In this document: positions 20,854 to 29,261 of the stretch, piece by piece | How the letters are laid out: each line of letters opens with the position of its first letter | How positions within the stretch are numbered: the stretch's first letter is position 1 | Assembly (NCBI RefSeq): GCF_012584515.1 | Contig: NZ_CP051461.1 | Span: 2,723,501-2,787,500, forward strand | Length of the DNA: 64,000 nucleotides | Direction of reading: 5' to 3' | Origin: Polaromonas vacuolata | Lineage (GTDB): Bacteria > Pseudomonadota > Gammaproteobacteria > Burkholderiales > Burkholderiaceae_C | Notes under the pieces: model-generated | The model's database searches: none | What the model saw: the letters and a program-made list of their open reading frames with translations, nothing else | Told to the model about the DNA's origin: nothing | Translations under genes and position numbers: made by a program

Positions 20854-22077
20854 TTAAAGCGCTTGCCTGAGTTGAAGCGCATCCCAGCCAGCTCGCGTCC
20901 ACAATGGCAGCGTGGAATCAGCTTTATCCAGTAGCAACTGCTGCATCAGTGGCGCTAGCGCAGTCTTGTCGGGGTCAGCGAGGAGTAAATAACGCGAGTC
21001 TTGCTCGGTGTCGTCAACCAACTGACCGATCCAGCCTAGCTCTACCAAGACCGCCAACACCGGCTCTATTTGTAGCGCATCGACTTGCAACTGCCGAGCC
21101 AAAGACGACAGCGTCAATCCGTGACTGGGCTGGCTGCGCTCGGCATAGAGTTGCTGAAGCACCTCAATCGACATCTGAAATTGCCAGCCATTGCCATTGC
21201 CGCGTCTGGACACACCGGCCAGCAAGCTGGGCAGGTAGGCGGCGATAACAGCACCCATCAGCACAATCACCCAAGCCACGTAAATCCAGACCAGCAAGAT
21301 AGGCAGCGTCGCAAAAGCGCCGTAGATCAGCGAGTAAGTCGGCACCGACCCCAGATAAACACTGAGTATTTTTTTGGCCAGCTCTAATACCGCCGCAGCA
21401 AATATGCCGCCCGACAGCGCATGCGCCCACTTAACATGGGTATTGGGCACATAGCGATATAGCGCGGCCAAAGACCCAGAGACCAAAATAAACTGAAACA
21501 CATCGAGCAAAAACCGCAGGCTAAACGGCAAGTCGCCCACCAAACCACTGGACGCGGACACCACAAACGAGGTCACCGCCAAGCTAGCGCCCATCACCAA
21601 GGGTCCGAGCGTAATAGCCGCCCAGTAAATCAACACCCGCTGGGTTAAGGGTCTGGGCTTTTTCACACGCCAAATATTGTTAAGCGTGTGGTCAATGGTG
21701 AGTATCAAAGCCAGTGCAGTCGCCAGCAAAATCGCCAAGCCGGCCACGCCTAGCTTGCTGGCTTGGCGGCTGAACTGGGTCAGGTAGCCCAGCACTTGGC
21801 GCGCAATGTTCTCAGGTATTAGGCTTTGAATTAGCCAGCCTTGGAGCACGCCTTGAAGCTTGGAGAACATGGGAAAGGCGGTAAAAATCGCCAAAGCCAC
21901 GGTAAAAAAAGGCACTAACGCCAGTGAGGTGGTGAAAGTCAAACTGCCGGCAGTCAGACCCATACGGTCTTCGCGAAAGCGGTCGCGCAGCGTCGAGACG
22001 GTGTCGCGCCACGGAAAGCGGGCGAGCTTGCGGCAAAAGGCTTGCAGGGATTGCTGGAATGTCATCCCCGGTATCAT
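20854..22077 (-). CDS. YihY/BrkB-family inner-membrane protein
   Basis: A 407-residue polytopic membrane protein of the YihY (UPF0761) family, once annotated as ribonuclease BN or serum-resistance factor BrkB; its function is unresolved. The family hallmark, aromatic and hydrophobic LTFTTSLALVPFFTVALAIF with the following AFPMF, is in the first third. Six or so membrane segments span residues 40-285. A soluble C-terminal domain (about 300-400) resembles a winged helix, as is usual for the beta-proteobacterial form. It is divergent from the DUF2069 gene, with about 115 bases between them. Confidence 0.92.
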   Translation of the reverse strand: MIPGMTFQQSLQAFCRKLARFPWRDTVSTLRDRFREDRMGLTAGSLTFTTSLALVPFFTVALAIFTAFPMFSKLQGVLQGWLIQSLIPENIARQVLGYLTQFSRQASKLGVAGLAILLATALALILTIDHTLNNIWRVKKPRPLTQRVLIYWAAITLGPLVMGASLAVTSFVVSASSGLVGDLPFSLRFLLDVFQFILVSGSLAALYRYVPNTHVKWAHALSGGIFAAAVLELAKKILSVYLGSVPTYSLIYGAFATLPILLVWIYVAWVIVLMGAVIAAYLPSLLAGVSRRGNGNGWQFQMSIEVLQQLYAERSQPSHGLTLSSLARQLQVDALQIEPVLAVLVELGWIGQLVDDTEQDSRYLLLADPDKTALAPLMQQLLLDKADSTLPLWTRAGWDALQLRQAL

Positions 22078-22192
22078 GCCTTAGACGCGAGCAGTTTTTA
22101 CTCAAGCAGTCTTTCCAGCCGCAGCGACTTGTCCATCATGACCGCAACGCCTTTTCGCTTTGCCTTTTCTCCTTTTCCACATCCTTGAGCGA

Positions 22193-22630
22193 ATGAACAA
22201 AACCACGCAAATCGACGCTACCCGCTATTTAGCTGCTGGCTCCATGATGGCCTTGATCGCACTAGGCCTGGCTTGGGAATTGTGGCTGGCACCGGTGCGC
22301 CCGGGCGGCTCGCTGCTGGCGTTAAAAGTGCTGCCGCTATGTCTACCGCTGGCCGGCATACTCAAAAATCGTATGTATACCTATCGGTGGATGAGCTTGC
22401 TGGTCTGGCTTTACTTTATCGAAGGCGCAACCCGCGCTTGGAGCGACAAAGCCCCTGGCAACTATTTGGCCATGCTGGAAGTTTTTTTATGCCTGCTGCT
22501 ATTTGCCGCCTGCGCTTTTCATGTCCGGCTACGGCTCAATCACGCCAAAGCCCAAGCGCTAGTCCAAGCACAAGCTGACGCTGAGCGGCAAGACGCCAGC
22601 CATACTCTTAACCCAAGGTCAGACTCTTAA
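22193..22630 (+). CDS. DUF2069 family membrane protein
   Basis: A small inner-membrane protein of about 145 residues with four predicted membrane helices. LALKVLPLCLPLAGILK, YRWMSLLVWLYFIEGATRA and LAMLEVFLCLLLFAACAF are typical of the DUF2069 family (function unknown). I choose ATG 22193 rather than the in-frame TTG at 22160, which would add an unsupported hydrophobic leader. The stop codon shares one base with the start of the FAD-linked oxidase, so the two are translationally coupled. Confidence 0.88.
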   Translation: MNKTTQIDATRYLAAGSMMALIALGLAWELWLAPVRPGGSLLALKVLPLCLPLAGILKNRMYTYRWMSLLVWLYFIEGATRAWSDKAPGNYLAMLEVFLCLLLFAACAFHVRLRLNHAKAQALVQAQADAERQDASHTLNPRSDS

Positions 22631-24045
22631 TGAATACCTCACTACTCCAAGAATTAAGCGCTATCTGCGGTCAAACCCATGTGCTGTCCGAAGGCGACCT
22701 GACCGCCTATGAACAAGACTGGCGCAAACGCTCGCGCGGCAAAGCGCTGGCAGTGGTGCGGCCGTCGAGCACCGAGCAAGTTGCCGCCATCGTCAAAGCC
22801 TGTGCCAAAGCCGGCGTCAGCTTGGTCGCCCAAGGCGGCAACACTGGTCTGGTCGGCGGCTCAACCCCAGACGGCTCTGGTCTGCAAGTGGTGCTGAGCT
22901 TGCAGCGCATGAATGCGGTGCGCAGCTTAGATCCAGCCAACCTGACCATGACGGTAGAAGCCGGTTGCATTTTGCAGACCTTGCAAGAAACCGCAGAAAA
23001 AGCCGGCTTTTTATTCCCCCTGAGTTTGGCCGCGCAAGGCAGTTGCACCATAGGCGGCAATCTAGCGACCAACGCCGGCGGCACCCAAGTCGTACGCTAC
23101 GGCAATGCGCGTGAGCTTTGCTTAGGCCTTGAAGTGGTCACCGCACAAGGTGATATTTGGCAAGGTTTGAGCGGGCTGCGCAAAGACAACACGGGCTACG
23201 ATTTGCGCGACTTATTCATCGGCAGTGAAGGCACTTTGGGCATCATCACTGCGGCAACCATCAAACTCTATCCACAGCCAGCGGCTCGGCTAACCGCTTG
23301 GGCCGCCGTGCCGTCAATGGAGGAAGCCGTCAAATTGCTGGGCTTGGCGCACCAACATTTGGGTGCGGGGTTGACGGGTTTTGAAGTCATGGGCCAGTTC
23401 GCGCTCAGCTTAGTCGCCAAGCATTACAAACAGCAACGCGTGCCGCTTTATGAAGACACGGCTTTTTGCGTGTTGTTAGAAAACTCCGACCATGAGAGCG
23501 AATCGCATGCGCGCGAGCAATTCGAAAAACTGCTAGAAACTGCACTCGAACAAGGCTGCGTAACCGATGCAGTAGTGGCAGAAAATATTGCCCAAGCCCA
23601 TCAGCTCTGGCATGTCAGAGAGAGCATTCCGCTGGCCCAAGCCGATGAGGGGCTCAACATCAAGCATGACATTTCGATAGCGGTATCTTTGATCCCTAAG
23701 TTTGTTGCCGAGACCGACGCCCTGCTTGCACAAGCCATCCCCGGCGTGCGGCTGGTTAACTTCGGCCATTTGGGTGACGGCAATTTGCATTACAACGTGC
23801 AAGCGCCAGAGGGCAGCGATGGCGTCGCGTTTTTGCGCGACAAAGAAGAAGAAGTCAACACCATAGTCTATGACTCGGTGGCACGTTTTGAGGGTTCGAT
23901 TTCAGCCGAGCACGGCGTCGGTAGCCTCAAGCTAGAAAAGTTAGAAAAACATAAATCTCCAGTAGCACTGGCCATGATGCGCAGCATCAAACAAGCGCTA
24001 GACCCACAAGGCATCATGAACCCTGGCCGAGTCTTCAAGACATAA
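22630..24045 (+). CDS. FAD-linked oxidase (D-2-hydroxyacid dehydrogenase, GlcD/D2HGDH type)
   Basis: A 471-residue flavoprotein of the VAO/PCMH type, oxidising a D-2-hydroxyacid such as D-lactate or D-2-hydroxyglutarate. The FAD-binding half has VVAQGGNTGLVGGSTPDGSG and SCTIGGNLATNAGGTQVVRYG; the C-terminal FAD-oxidase domain shows the substrate-metal motif FGHLGDGNLHYNV and the final SAEHGVGSLKL with NPGRVF. No membrane segment is seen. The substrate cannot be told from sequence alone. It overlaps DUF2069 by one base and is 41 bases upstream of thyA. Confidence 0.93.
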   Translation: MNTSLLQELSAICGQTHVLSEGDLTAYEQDWRKRSRGKALAVVRPSSTEQVAAIVKACAKAGVSLVAQGGNTGLVGGSTPDGSGLQVVLSLQRMNAVRSLDPANLTMTVEAGCILQTLQETAEKAGFLFPLSLAAQGSCTIGGNLATNAGGTQVVRYGNARELCLGLEVVTAQGDIWQGLSGLRKDNTGYDLRDLFIGSEGTLGIITAATIKLYPQPAARLTAWAAVPSMEEAVKLLGLAHQHLGAGLTGFEVMGQFALSLVAKHYKQQRVPLYEDTAFCVLLENSDHESESHAREQFEKLLETALEQGCVTDAVVAENIAQAHQLWHVRESIPLAQADEGLNIKHDISIAVSLIPKFVAETDALLAQAIPGVRLVNFGHLGDGNLHYNVQAPEGSDGVAFLRDKEEEVNTIVYDSVARFEGSISAEHGVGSLKLEKLEKHKSPVALAMMRSIKQALDPQGIMNPGRVFKT

Positions 24046-24086
24046 TTTAAGCCCCTGCTCTGCTCTGCCCCAACTGTGATTCATAC

Positions 24087-24914
24087 ATGACAACGCCAAC
24101 TTACTCTCAATACGAAGACTTCATGCGCCACGTCGCCAGCCAAGGCGTGAACAAAGCCGACCGCACTGGCACTGGCACCCAAAGCGTTTTTGGTCACCAG
24201 ATGCGGTTTGATTTAAACCAAGGCTTCCCGCTGGTGACGACTAAAAAAGTTCACCTCAAATCCATAGTCCACGAACTGCTGTGGTTTTTGCAGGGCTCTA
24301 GCGACAACAACTGGCTTAAAGAGCGTGGCGTGAGTATTTGGAACGAATGGGCTAAAGAAGACGGCGACTTAGGCCCAGTCTACGGCGTTCAGTGGCGTAG
24401 CTGGCCGACGCCGGACGGCGGCCATATAGACCAGATCAGCGAAGTCATACACACGCTAAAAACCAATCCAGATTCGCGCCGCATTATTGTCAGCGCATGG
24501 AATGTGGCCGATCTCTCAAAAATGGCGCTCATGCCGTGTCATGCGTTTTTTCAGTTTTATGTCGCGCCCGGTGAAGACGGCAAGCCCGGCAAACTCAGCT
24601 GTCAGCTGTATCAGCGCAGCGCAGATATTTTTCTCGGTGTGCCGTTTAATATTGCCAGTTACGCTCTGCTCACACACATGGTGGCGCAGCAATGTGACCT
24701 TGATGTGGGCGACTTCATCTGGACTGGCGGCGACTGCCATATCTACAGCAATCACCAGGAACAAGTCGCGCTGCAACTGAGTCGCCAGCCCCTGCCTTAC
24801 CCCACACTGCATATCAAACGCCAGCCGCCCTCGCTGTTCGATTACCAGTTTGAAGACTTTGAGTTTCTCAACTACCAACACCATCCGGCCATCAAAGCAC
24901 CGGTCGCGGTTTAA
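24087..24914 (+). CDS. thyA: Thymidylate synthase
   Basis: Methylates dUMP to dTMP with methylenetetrahydrofolate. The nucleophile is Cys151 in [12 protein letters not shown]. Other signatures are [27 protein letters not shown] with the phosphate-binding arginines, and [14 protein letters not shown]. 275 residues is normal for the bacterial enzyme. It is followed 11 bases later by folA, forming the thyA-folA pair in which DHFR recycles the dihydrofolate made by ThyA. The glycine cleavage operon elsewhere in the window provides the same methylene-folate pool. Confidence 0.98.
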   Translation: MTTPTYSQYEDFMRHVASQGVNKADRTGTGTQSVFGHQMRFDLNQGFPLVTTKKVHLKSIVHELLWFLQGSSDNNWLKERGVSIWNEWAKEDGDLGPVYGVQWRSWPTPDGGHIDQISEVIHTLKTNPDSRRIIVSAWNVADLSKMALMPCHAFFQFYVAPGEDGKPGKLSCQLYQRSADIFLGVPFNIASYALLTHMVAQQCDLDVGDFIWTGGDCHIYSNHQEQVALQLSRQPLPYPTLHIKRQPPSLFDYQFEDFEFLNYQHHPAIKAPVAV

Positions 24915-24925
24915 CTTTTTTAACG

Positions 24926-25429
24926 ATGACGCTGAATCTTATTTTTGCCCGCGCGGCCAATGGCGTAATTGGTAAAGACAATGCCCTGCCTTGGCATTTG
25001 CCAGAAGACATGGCGCATTTCAAACGCCTGACACAAGGCTGCACCGTGCTGATGGGCAGAAAAACTTGGGATTCACTACCGCCGAAATTCAGACCGCTGC
25101 CCGGGCGGCGCAATATCGTCATCACGCGGCAAGCGACTTGGCTTGCCGACGGCGCAGTCACCGCCAACTCACTTGAACACGCACTCAGTCTGTGCGCCAG
25201 CGATGAATCGGTATGGGTTATTGGCGGCGCAGAAATTTATGCCCAAGCCGAGCCACTGGCCAACCGCATGGAAGTGACCGTACTGGCACAAGACTATGCA
25301 GGCGACGCCTACGCCCCAACGGTTGGCCCAGACTGGGTAACAACTGAGCGCCAAGAAAATTTATCCACCAACGGTATTCGCTTTAGTTTCATCACCTACA
25401 TTAGGTCAAACAAACTTTTGGGGAAATGA
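24926..25429 (+). CDS. folA: Dihydrofolate reductase
   Basis: Reduces dihydrofolate to tetrahydrofolate with NADPH. The 167-residue product has the expected ANGVIGKDNALPWHLPED (with active-site Trp and the acidic residue), VLMGRKTWDSLPPKFRPLPG and WVIGGAEIYAQA motifs. It is translationally close to thyA (11-base gap) and to the DUF4337 gene, one base downstream. No strong ribosome site precedes its ATG, which suggests dependence on thyA translation. Confidence 0.98.
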   Translation: MTLNLIFARAANGVIGKDNALPWHLPEDMAHFKRLTQGCTVLMGRKTWDSLPPKFRPLPGRRNIVITRQATWLADGAVTANSLEHALSLCASDESVWVIGGAEIYAQAEPLANRMEVTVLAQDYAGDAYAPTVGPDWVTTERQENLSTNGIRFSFITYIRSNKLLGK

Positions 25430-25430
25430 T

Positions 25431-26012
25431 ATGTCTGATGATGGATTTCACGTACACGGTCCACACGACCACGAGTTAGAGCATGCTGCTCAAGGCGGCC
25501 ATGAAAGCGGCGGCATGGTCGCCCAAATTGCGGTGATCACAGCCATCATCGCCACCGTAGGCGCCTTGTTTTCTTATATGGGTGGCAACACCCAAGCGAC
25601 TGCAGGATTACTTAAAAATGATGCGGCGATTAAAAAAACCGAAGCCTCAAATCAGTGGAATTACTACCAATCCAAAAGCACCAAACAGTCTTTGTCCGAG
25701 TTCGCGCGCGACCTTGCGCCCGAGGATAAAAAACATATCTATATCGCCAAGATAGAACGTTACGACAAAGAAAAAGCTGACATTAAGTTAGTCGCCGAAA
25801 AACTCGAAGCAGAGTCAACCAGTTTTAACGCAGCATCTGAAGAACAAATGCACCAGCACCACCGCTGGGCACAAGCCACTACCGTGCTGCAAATTTCGAT
25901 AGCGCTGGCAGCGATTGCCTTGCTGACACGTAAAAAATGGTTAGAGTACGGCATGTTTGGTTTAGCCGGTGCGGGTCTGGTGGTTGGTGCTTTGGCGGCG
26001 CTGCATATTTAA
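25431..26012 (+). CDS. DUF4337 family membrane protein
   Basis: A 193-residue protein with a His-rich N-terminal segment (HVHGPHDHELEHAAQGGHES), one membrane helix at about residues 30-50, a soluble central helix-rich region, and two closely spaced helices near the C-terminus (about 145-193). The pattern fits DUF4337, whose function is unknown. The histidine-rich start may bind a divalent metal, but this is inference. The GGGGAAA in the end of folA serves as its ribosome site. It is followed by a strong hairpin. Confidence 0.88.
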   Translation: MSDDGFHVHGPHDHELEHAAQGGHESGGMVAQIAVITAIIATVGALFSYMGGNTQATAGLLKNDAAIKKTEASNQWNYYQSKSTKQSLSEFARDLAPEDKKHIYIAKIERYDKEKADIKLVAEKLEAESTSFNAASEEQMHQHHRWAQATTVLQISIALAAIALLTRKKWLEYGMFGLAGAGLVVGALAALHI

Positions 26013-26026
26013 ACGACAAGACCACT

Positions 26027-26060
26027 CAATAGAGACCACAACAGCCTGTGGTCTCTATTG
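26027..26060 (+). terminator. Strong 14-bp hairpin between convergent genes
   Basis: CAATAGAGACCACA pairs perfectly with TGTGGTCTCTATTG across a 6-base loop. It lies 15 bases after the DUF4337 stop and between it and the convergent 26212 gene. There is no uridine tract immediately after, so it is probably a bidirectional hairpin or a transcript-end stabiliser rather than a classical intrinsic terminator. Confidence 0.65.
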
Positions 26061-26211
26061 CAGGCGAGTTTTCCGCTATTGCTTGAGTAGCTTGCAAGTA
26101 ATAAAAAAACATTGTTTAAGCCGCAGTGAAATACATTCAAACAATTGTTAAGAGCTTGCTCTGAATTCGCTAAGTCGTGATTTGCAGAGCCAGTCAACTT
26201 AAGTTCCTTTT

Positions 26212-26823
26212 TCAAGGACTCTTGACTTTGAGCACTGAATCTTTCCAGTCGAATTCAACGTGTCGCCGAATGATTAAGCAGCCCGGCGGAGAATCTATCA
26301 AACTGACAGATGCGCCTTTATCTCGTGCGTCAACGTAGACTGTAAAAGTAGCTAACAACCGAGTCGCTTTATAGCCTGTCAATTCTTGTTGGGCAATACT
26401 CTGGCAAGAAAACGGCGCCATAGAAATGCGTTCTGCCGCCACTGAACAACCACCATTGCTATCGGGAACCGCCATCAAGGAAAAAGCCAGTGATGCATTT
26501 TTATGCTCCACACCACTGAGTGAAAAGAAAGCACCTGAATCAGGACTTTTTCGGTCCCAATCGAGCAGTACATCGTTGCCCGTGCTGCCGCTGACAATCA
26601 TTGAAGACAAACGAGAAATAGCGGGCAAGCAACGCCGTACACCCACATTGGTTGCGGCTGCTGTAAGTGCATCTTGAGGAAGACTTGGTTCCAGCGCTTT
26701 AGGCGGCTGAGGTGGTGCAGCGAAAACTAAAGTGACAAAGCTATACGCAAAAACACCCAGCACTAAGGCCGTCGCAGCTTCACGCATGTGAGAAAAAAAA
26801 TTTAAACCTGGTGTCAGCTGCAT
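26212..26823 (-). CDS. Small exported protein at the end of the adhesin locus
   Basis: Unrecognised 203-residue protein. A hydrophobic stretch at about residues 16-35 (ATALVLGVFAYSFVTLVF followed by AAPPQPP) looks like a signal peptide or an N-terminal membrane anchor; the rest appears extracytoplasmic, with four cysteines that could form disulfides. No known domain was recognised. It overlaps the upstream DUF2827 gene by 10 bases on the minus strand, so the two are translationally coupled and it probably belongs to the adhesin operon. No good ribosome site is seen. The role could be in surface assembly or unrelated. Confidence 0.75.
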   Translation of the reverse strand: MQLTPGLNFFSHMREAATALVLGVFAYSFVTLVFAAPPQPPKALEPSLPQDALTAAATNVGVRRCLPAISRLSSMIVSGSTGNDVLLDWDRKSPDSGAFFSLSGVEHKNASLAFSLMAVPDSNGGCSVAAERISMAPFSCQSIAQQELTGYKATRLLATFTVYVDARDKGASVSLIDSPPGCLIIRRHVEFDWKDSVLKVKSP

Positions 26824-28004
26824 AGTTTTTCGGCGCGGTAAAGATCGACCAGCGCAGCATTGTAGAGACGGATATTGTCCTCATACTCGGGGTTTAATGT
26901 TTGCAAAAAAGCTTGCGCCTTTTGGCGGTAATTGGATAAATCTGCATCATGCTGGGCATACGCTTGCAGTGTTGCCAAGCCACCTTGTTCACAGTCGAAG
27001 TCAGGATAGAAGTATCCACAGTCAGCGATAAAGGTGGAGTTATGGATCAATGGATAGCCTCCATGCAATACCTCGTAATACAGATAATTTTGTCCATTTT
27101 CCCATTGGTGCGACACCACTGCATCAACCTGTGCCGACAGACATTGGTAGACGGGAAAGCGACCTTCAAAGGTAGCCAGTCCATGTTTAACAATATCTAA
27201 GCTGTTTGCAAAACCCACAAAGCTGGTCTGATCTTTTAGATTTAGTGTGTTGTAGACCTGTAATTGCGCAATAAAACGTGGATTGGCTCTGTGCGCCAAA
27301 TCAATCAGCAGCATTGCCAAATGGCTGGTTTTGACCATGCAAATATTCGGCTCAAAAATACCCAAGCGCCATTTTTTGCGCCCCGGCTTATAGCCAAAAC
27401 TCTGAGCATCAGGTAATTTTCTGGCGGCTTTATCTAGTACAACCGAGCTCCACAAATGCGGCATAAGTCGTACCGGTGCGCGCATAGCACTGCCAAAATA
27501 ATGTGCACAAGTCATCGCATATTCCGGTAAGGTCCAGACTTCATCGTAGGGCGTACCCGCCATCAACAAGCCGTGGGGTTTATCGAAAATCATCCGCTCA
27601 ATATCGATCACGTAGTCATTGCCGACGCGCATAGTCACTATTTTTCCACCGCGTTCACGAAAGCTTATGGCCCAATTACGATCGAGTTGAGCGCTCATCT
27701 CTATCATGACGTCGAGCTCATTAGCGGCCGTGAGCATATCAATAATAGGTACCGGTGAGTCCTTCATGAATCGCTGTGCATCGTTAATATCCCCATCACC
27801 GCCGCCGCAGACCAAATAGGTTTTACCTACGTTAGGCGCACGCAGCAGCAGTATCACCAAAAATAGACAGTTTTGATAAATCCCGTTTTCCCACAAGGAC
27901 TGCTCACCTTTACGGACAAATATAGAGACGCCTACGCGCAAGCTGTCAACACACGGCTGACTTGCGTTGTGCGCCGTCTTGTTTGAAGTGTTTGAATCAT
28001 TCAT
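26814..28004 (-). CDS. DUF2827 family protein, second copy (possible glycosyltransferase)
   Basis: A 396-residue protein of the DUF2827 type, paralogous to the one encoded just upstream. Recognisable common blocks are the N-terminal VGVSIF with ...EQSLWENG...NCLFL, the central SFGYKPG...LGIFEPNI followed by VKTSHLAMLL, and the C-terminal SHQWENGQNYLYYEVLHGGY with LIHNS and GYFYPDF. The repeated acidic and aromatic C-terminal block resembles the nucleotide-sugar side of a GT-B glycosyltransferase, though I cannot identify a defined GT family. It is cytoplasmic, with no signal peptide. The start codon overlaps the previous stop by 4 bases and has AGGGG 8 bases upstream. Its N-terminus is about 20 residues longer than the paralogue's. 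Confidence 0.85.
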   Translation of the reverse strand: MNDSNTSNKTAHNASQPCVDSLRVGVSIFVRKGEQSLWENGIYQNCLFLVILLLRAPNVGKTYLVCGGGDGDINDAQRFMKDSPVPIIDMLTAANELDVMIEMSAQLDRNWAISFRERGGKIVTMRVGNDYVIDIERMIFDKPHGLLMAGTPYDEVWTLPEYAMTCAHYFGSAMRAPVRLMPHLWSSVVLDKAARKLPDAQSFGYKPGRKKWRLGIFEPNICMVKTSHLAMLLIDLAHRANPRFIAQLQVYNTLNLKDQTSFVGFANSLDIVKHGLATFEGRFPVYQCLSAQVDAVVSHQWENGQNYLYYEVLHGGYPLIHNSTFIADCGYFYPDFDCEQGGLATLQAYAQHDADLSNYRQKAQAFLQTLNPEYEDNIRLYNAALVDLYRAEKLCS

Positions 28005-29152
28005 GTGAGCAACCCCTGAGTTGTTCCGCTATGAAAAAGATGGAGCAAACGCCTCGCATAATTTTGCAGATTGTCATGTGCAAAAGGATTAACAGCTGCA
28101 ATTACTTTAGCGGCTTGACTTCGGTAATGATCGAGTTGACTGTCATGCCCACTAGCGGCTAGCAATAACTGCTTAGCACCTTCAAGCGTATTGAAGTCAG
28201 GGTAGTAGTAACCAGCATCCCGCAGCCAAGGCGAATTGTGAATCAGCGGATAGTCCCCATACAGCGCATCTAAGTAGCTGTAGTTCTGATCGTTCTGCCA
28301 TTGATGCGCCACCACAGCATCAGCATGCTGCACCATATAGCCAGCAAAATCATGACGGCCTTGGAACACCGCCTTGTGCTGCTTAACCAGATCAAGTGAG
28401 TTAGCTAGGTAGAGCATGGTGGGATGGTCTTTGAAATGCAGGGTATTGAGAACATGCATGACATCAATATGCGTGGGGCTAGCGCGGAAAGCCTCATCGC
28501 ACACCAGCATCGGAATACTGGCGCATTTGACGACCGAAATATTCGGCTCAAAAATTGCCACGCGCAAACCTGGCATGCGCCCTTGCGCATTGGGTATCCG
28601 CTTACGGTAGCCAAATGAATAGCCTTTTTTTTCTACTTCAGTGACGCGTTGAATCAGAAATTGTGGCGACCAAATATACGGAACTTCATAGACAGGGCAT
28701 CGATGCAAGGCCCTTAGCATGGGTGCGAACGCTATGAAATCTTTGGGTAAAACCCAAATCTCATCGCAACGTTCAGCCCGACTGAAGAATCCTGATTTTT
28801 CAAATACGTTGGGTTCGACGAGATTGGTGTAGGGCTGACCCGCGCAATACCAGACAATTTTTTTTCCTTTAGCTCTTAAATAATCTAGCCAAGCAACATT
28901 CAGAGCGCCTGACATTTCGATGGCCAAATCAATATGATCGGTAGCTTCACGAGCAGTCATCATTTTTAGACCTAAGGCATCCAAGTCCACCTGTGGCGGC
29001 ATAGTGCTTTGATCGCCGGTGTTCAGCAAGATGACTGATTGAACAAACGGTAACTTCAAAAAAGACTGGGCTAGAAAAATAACGTTCTGTCCCAGACCGT
29101 TACTCCAAATATTTTGTTCGGTCTGTGTGATGACTGAAATACCAATACGCAT
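28001..29152 (-). CDS. DUF2827 family protein, first copy (possible glycosyltransferase)
   Basis: A 383-residue protein, paralogous to the downstream copy. It starts directly with RIGISVITQTEQNIWSNGLG, and shares the SFGYRKR...LRVAIFEPNISVVK centre, HVLNTLHFKD, and the HQWQNDQNYSYLDALYGDYP...YYYPDF C-terminal block. The A-rich leader before its ATG (AAAAAATAAAAAA) carries no Shine-Dalgarno sequence, yet it lies only 109 bases after the giant adhesin, so it probably relies on the same transcript. The genomic pairing with a trimeric autotransporter suggests it modifies the adhesin or another surface component. That is an inference from context and fold-like resemblance, not from a known active site. 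Confidence 0.85.
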   Translation of the reverse strand: MRIGISVITQTEQNIWSNGLGQNVIFLAQSFLKLPFVQSVILLNTGDQSTMPPQVDLDALGLKMMTAREATDHIDLAIEMSGALNVAWLDYLRAKGKKIVWYCAGQPYTNLVEPNVFEKSGFFSRAERCDEIWVLPKDFIAFAPMLRALHRCPVYEVPYIWSPQFLIQRVTEVEKKGYSFGYRKRIPNAQGRMPGLRVAIFEPNISVVKCASIPMLVCDEAFRASPTHIDVMHVLNTLHFKDHPTMLYLANSLDLVKQHKAVFQGRHDFAGYMVQHADAVVAHQWQNDQNYSYLDALYGDYPLIHNSPWLRDAGYYYPDFNTLEGAKQLLLAASGHDSQLDHYRSQAAKVIAAVNPFAHDNLQNYARRLLHLFHSGTTQGLLT

Positions 29153-29261
29153 TTTTTTATTTTTTCAAAAAACTAAAAACACCGACCACTCAACTGGGCC
29201 ACTTAGCAAGATCCGGTTTGATGCTGCTAAATTTTTATTAAAAATACTCAATGGTGTTTGC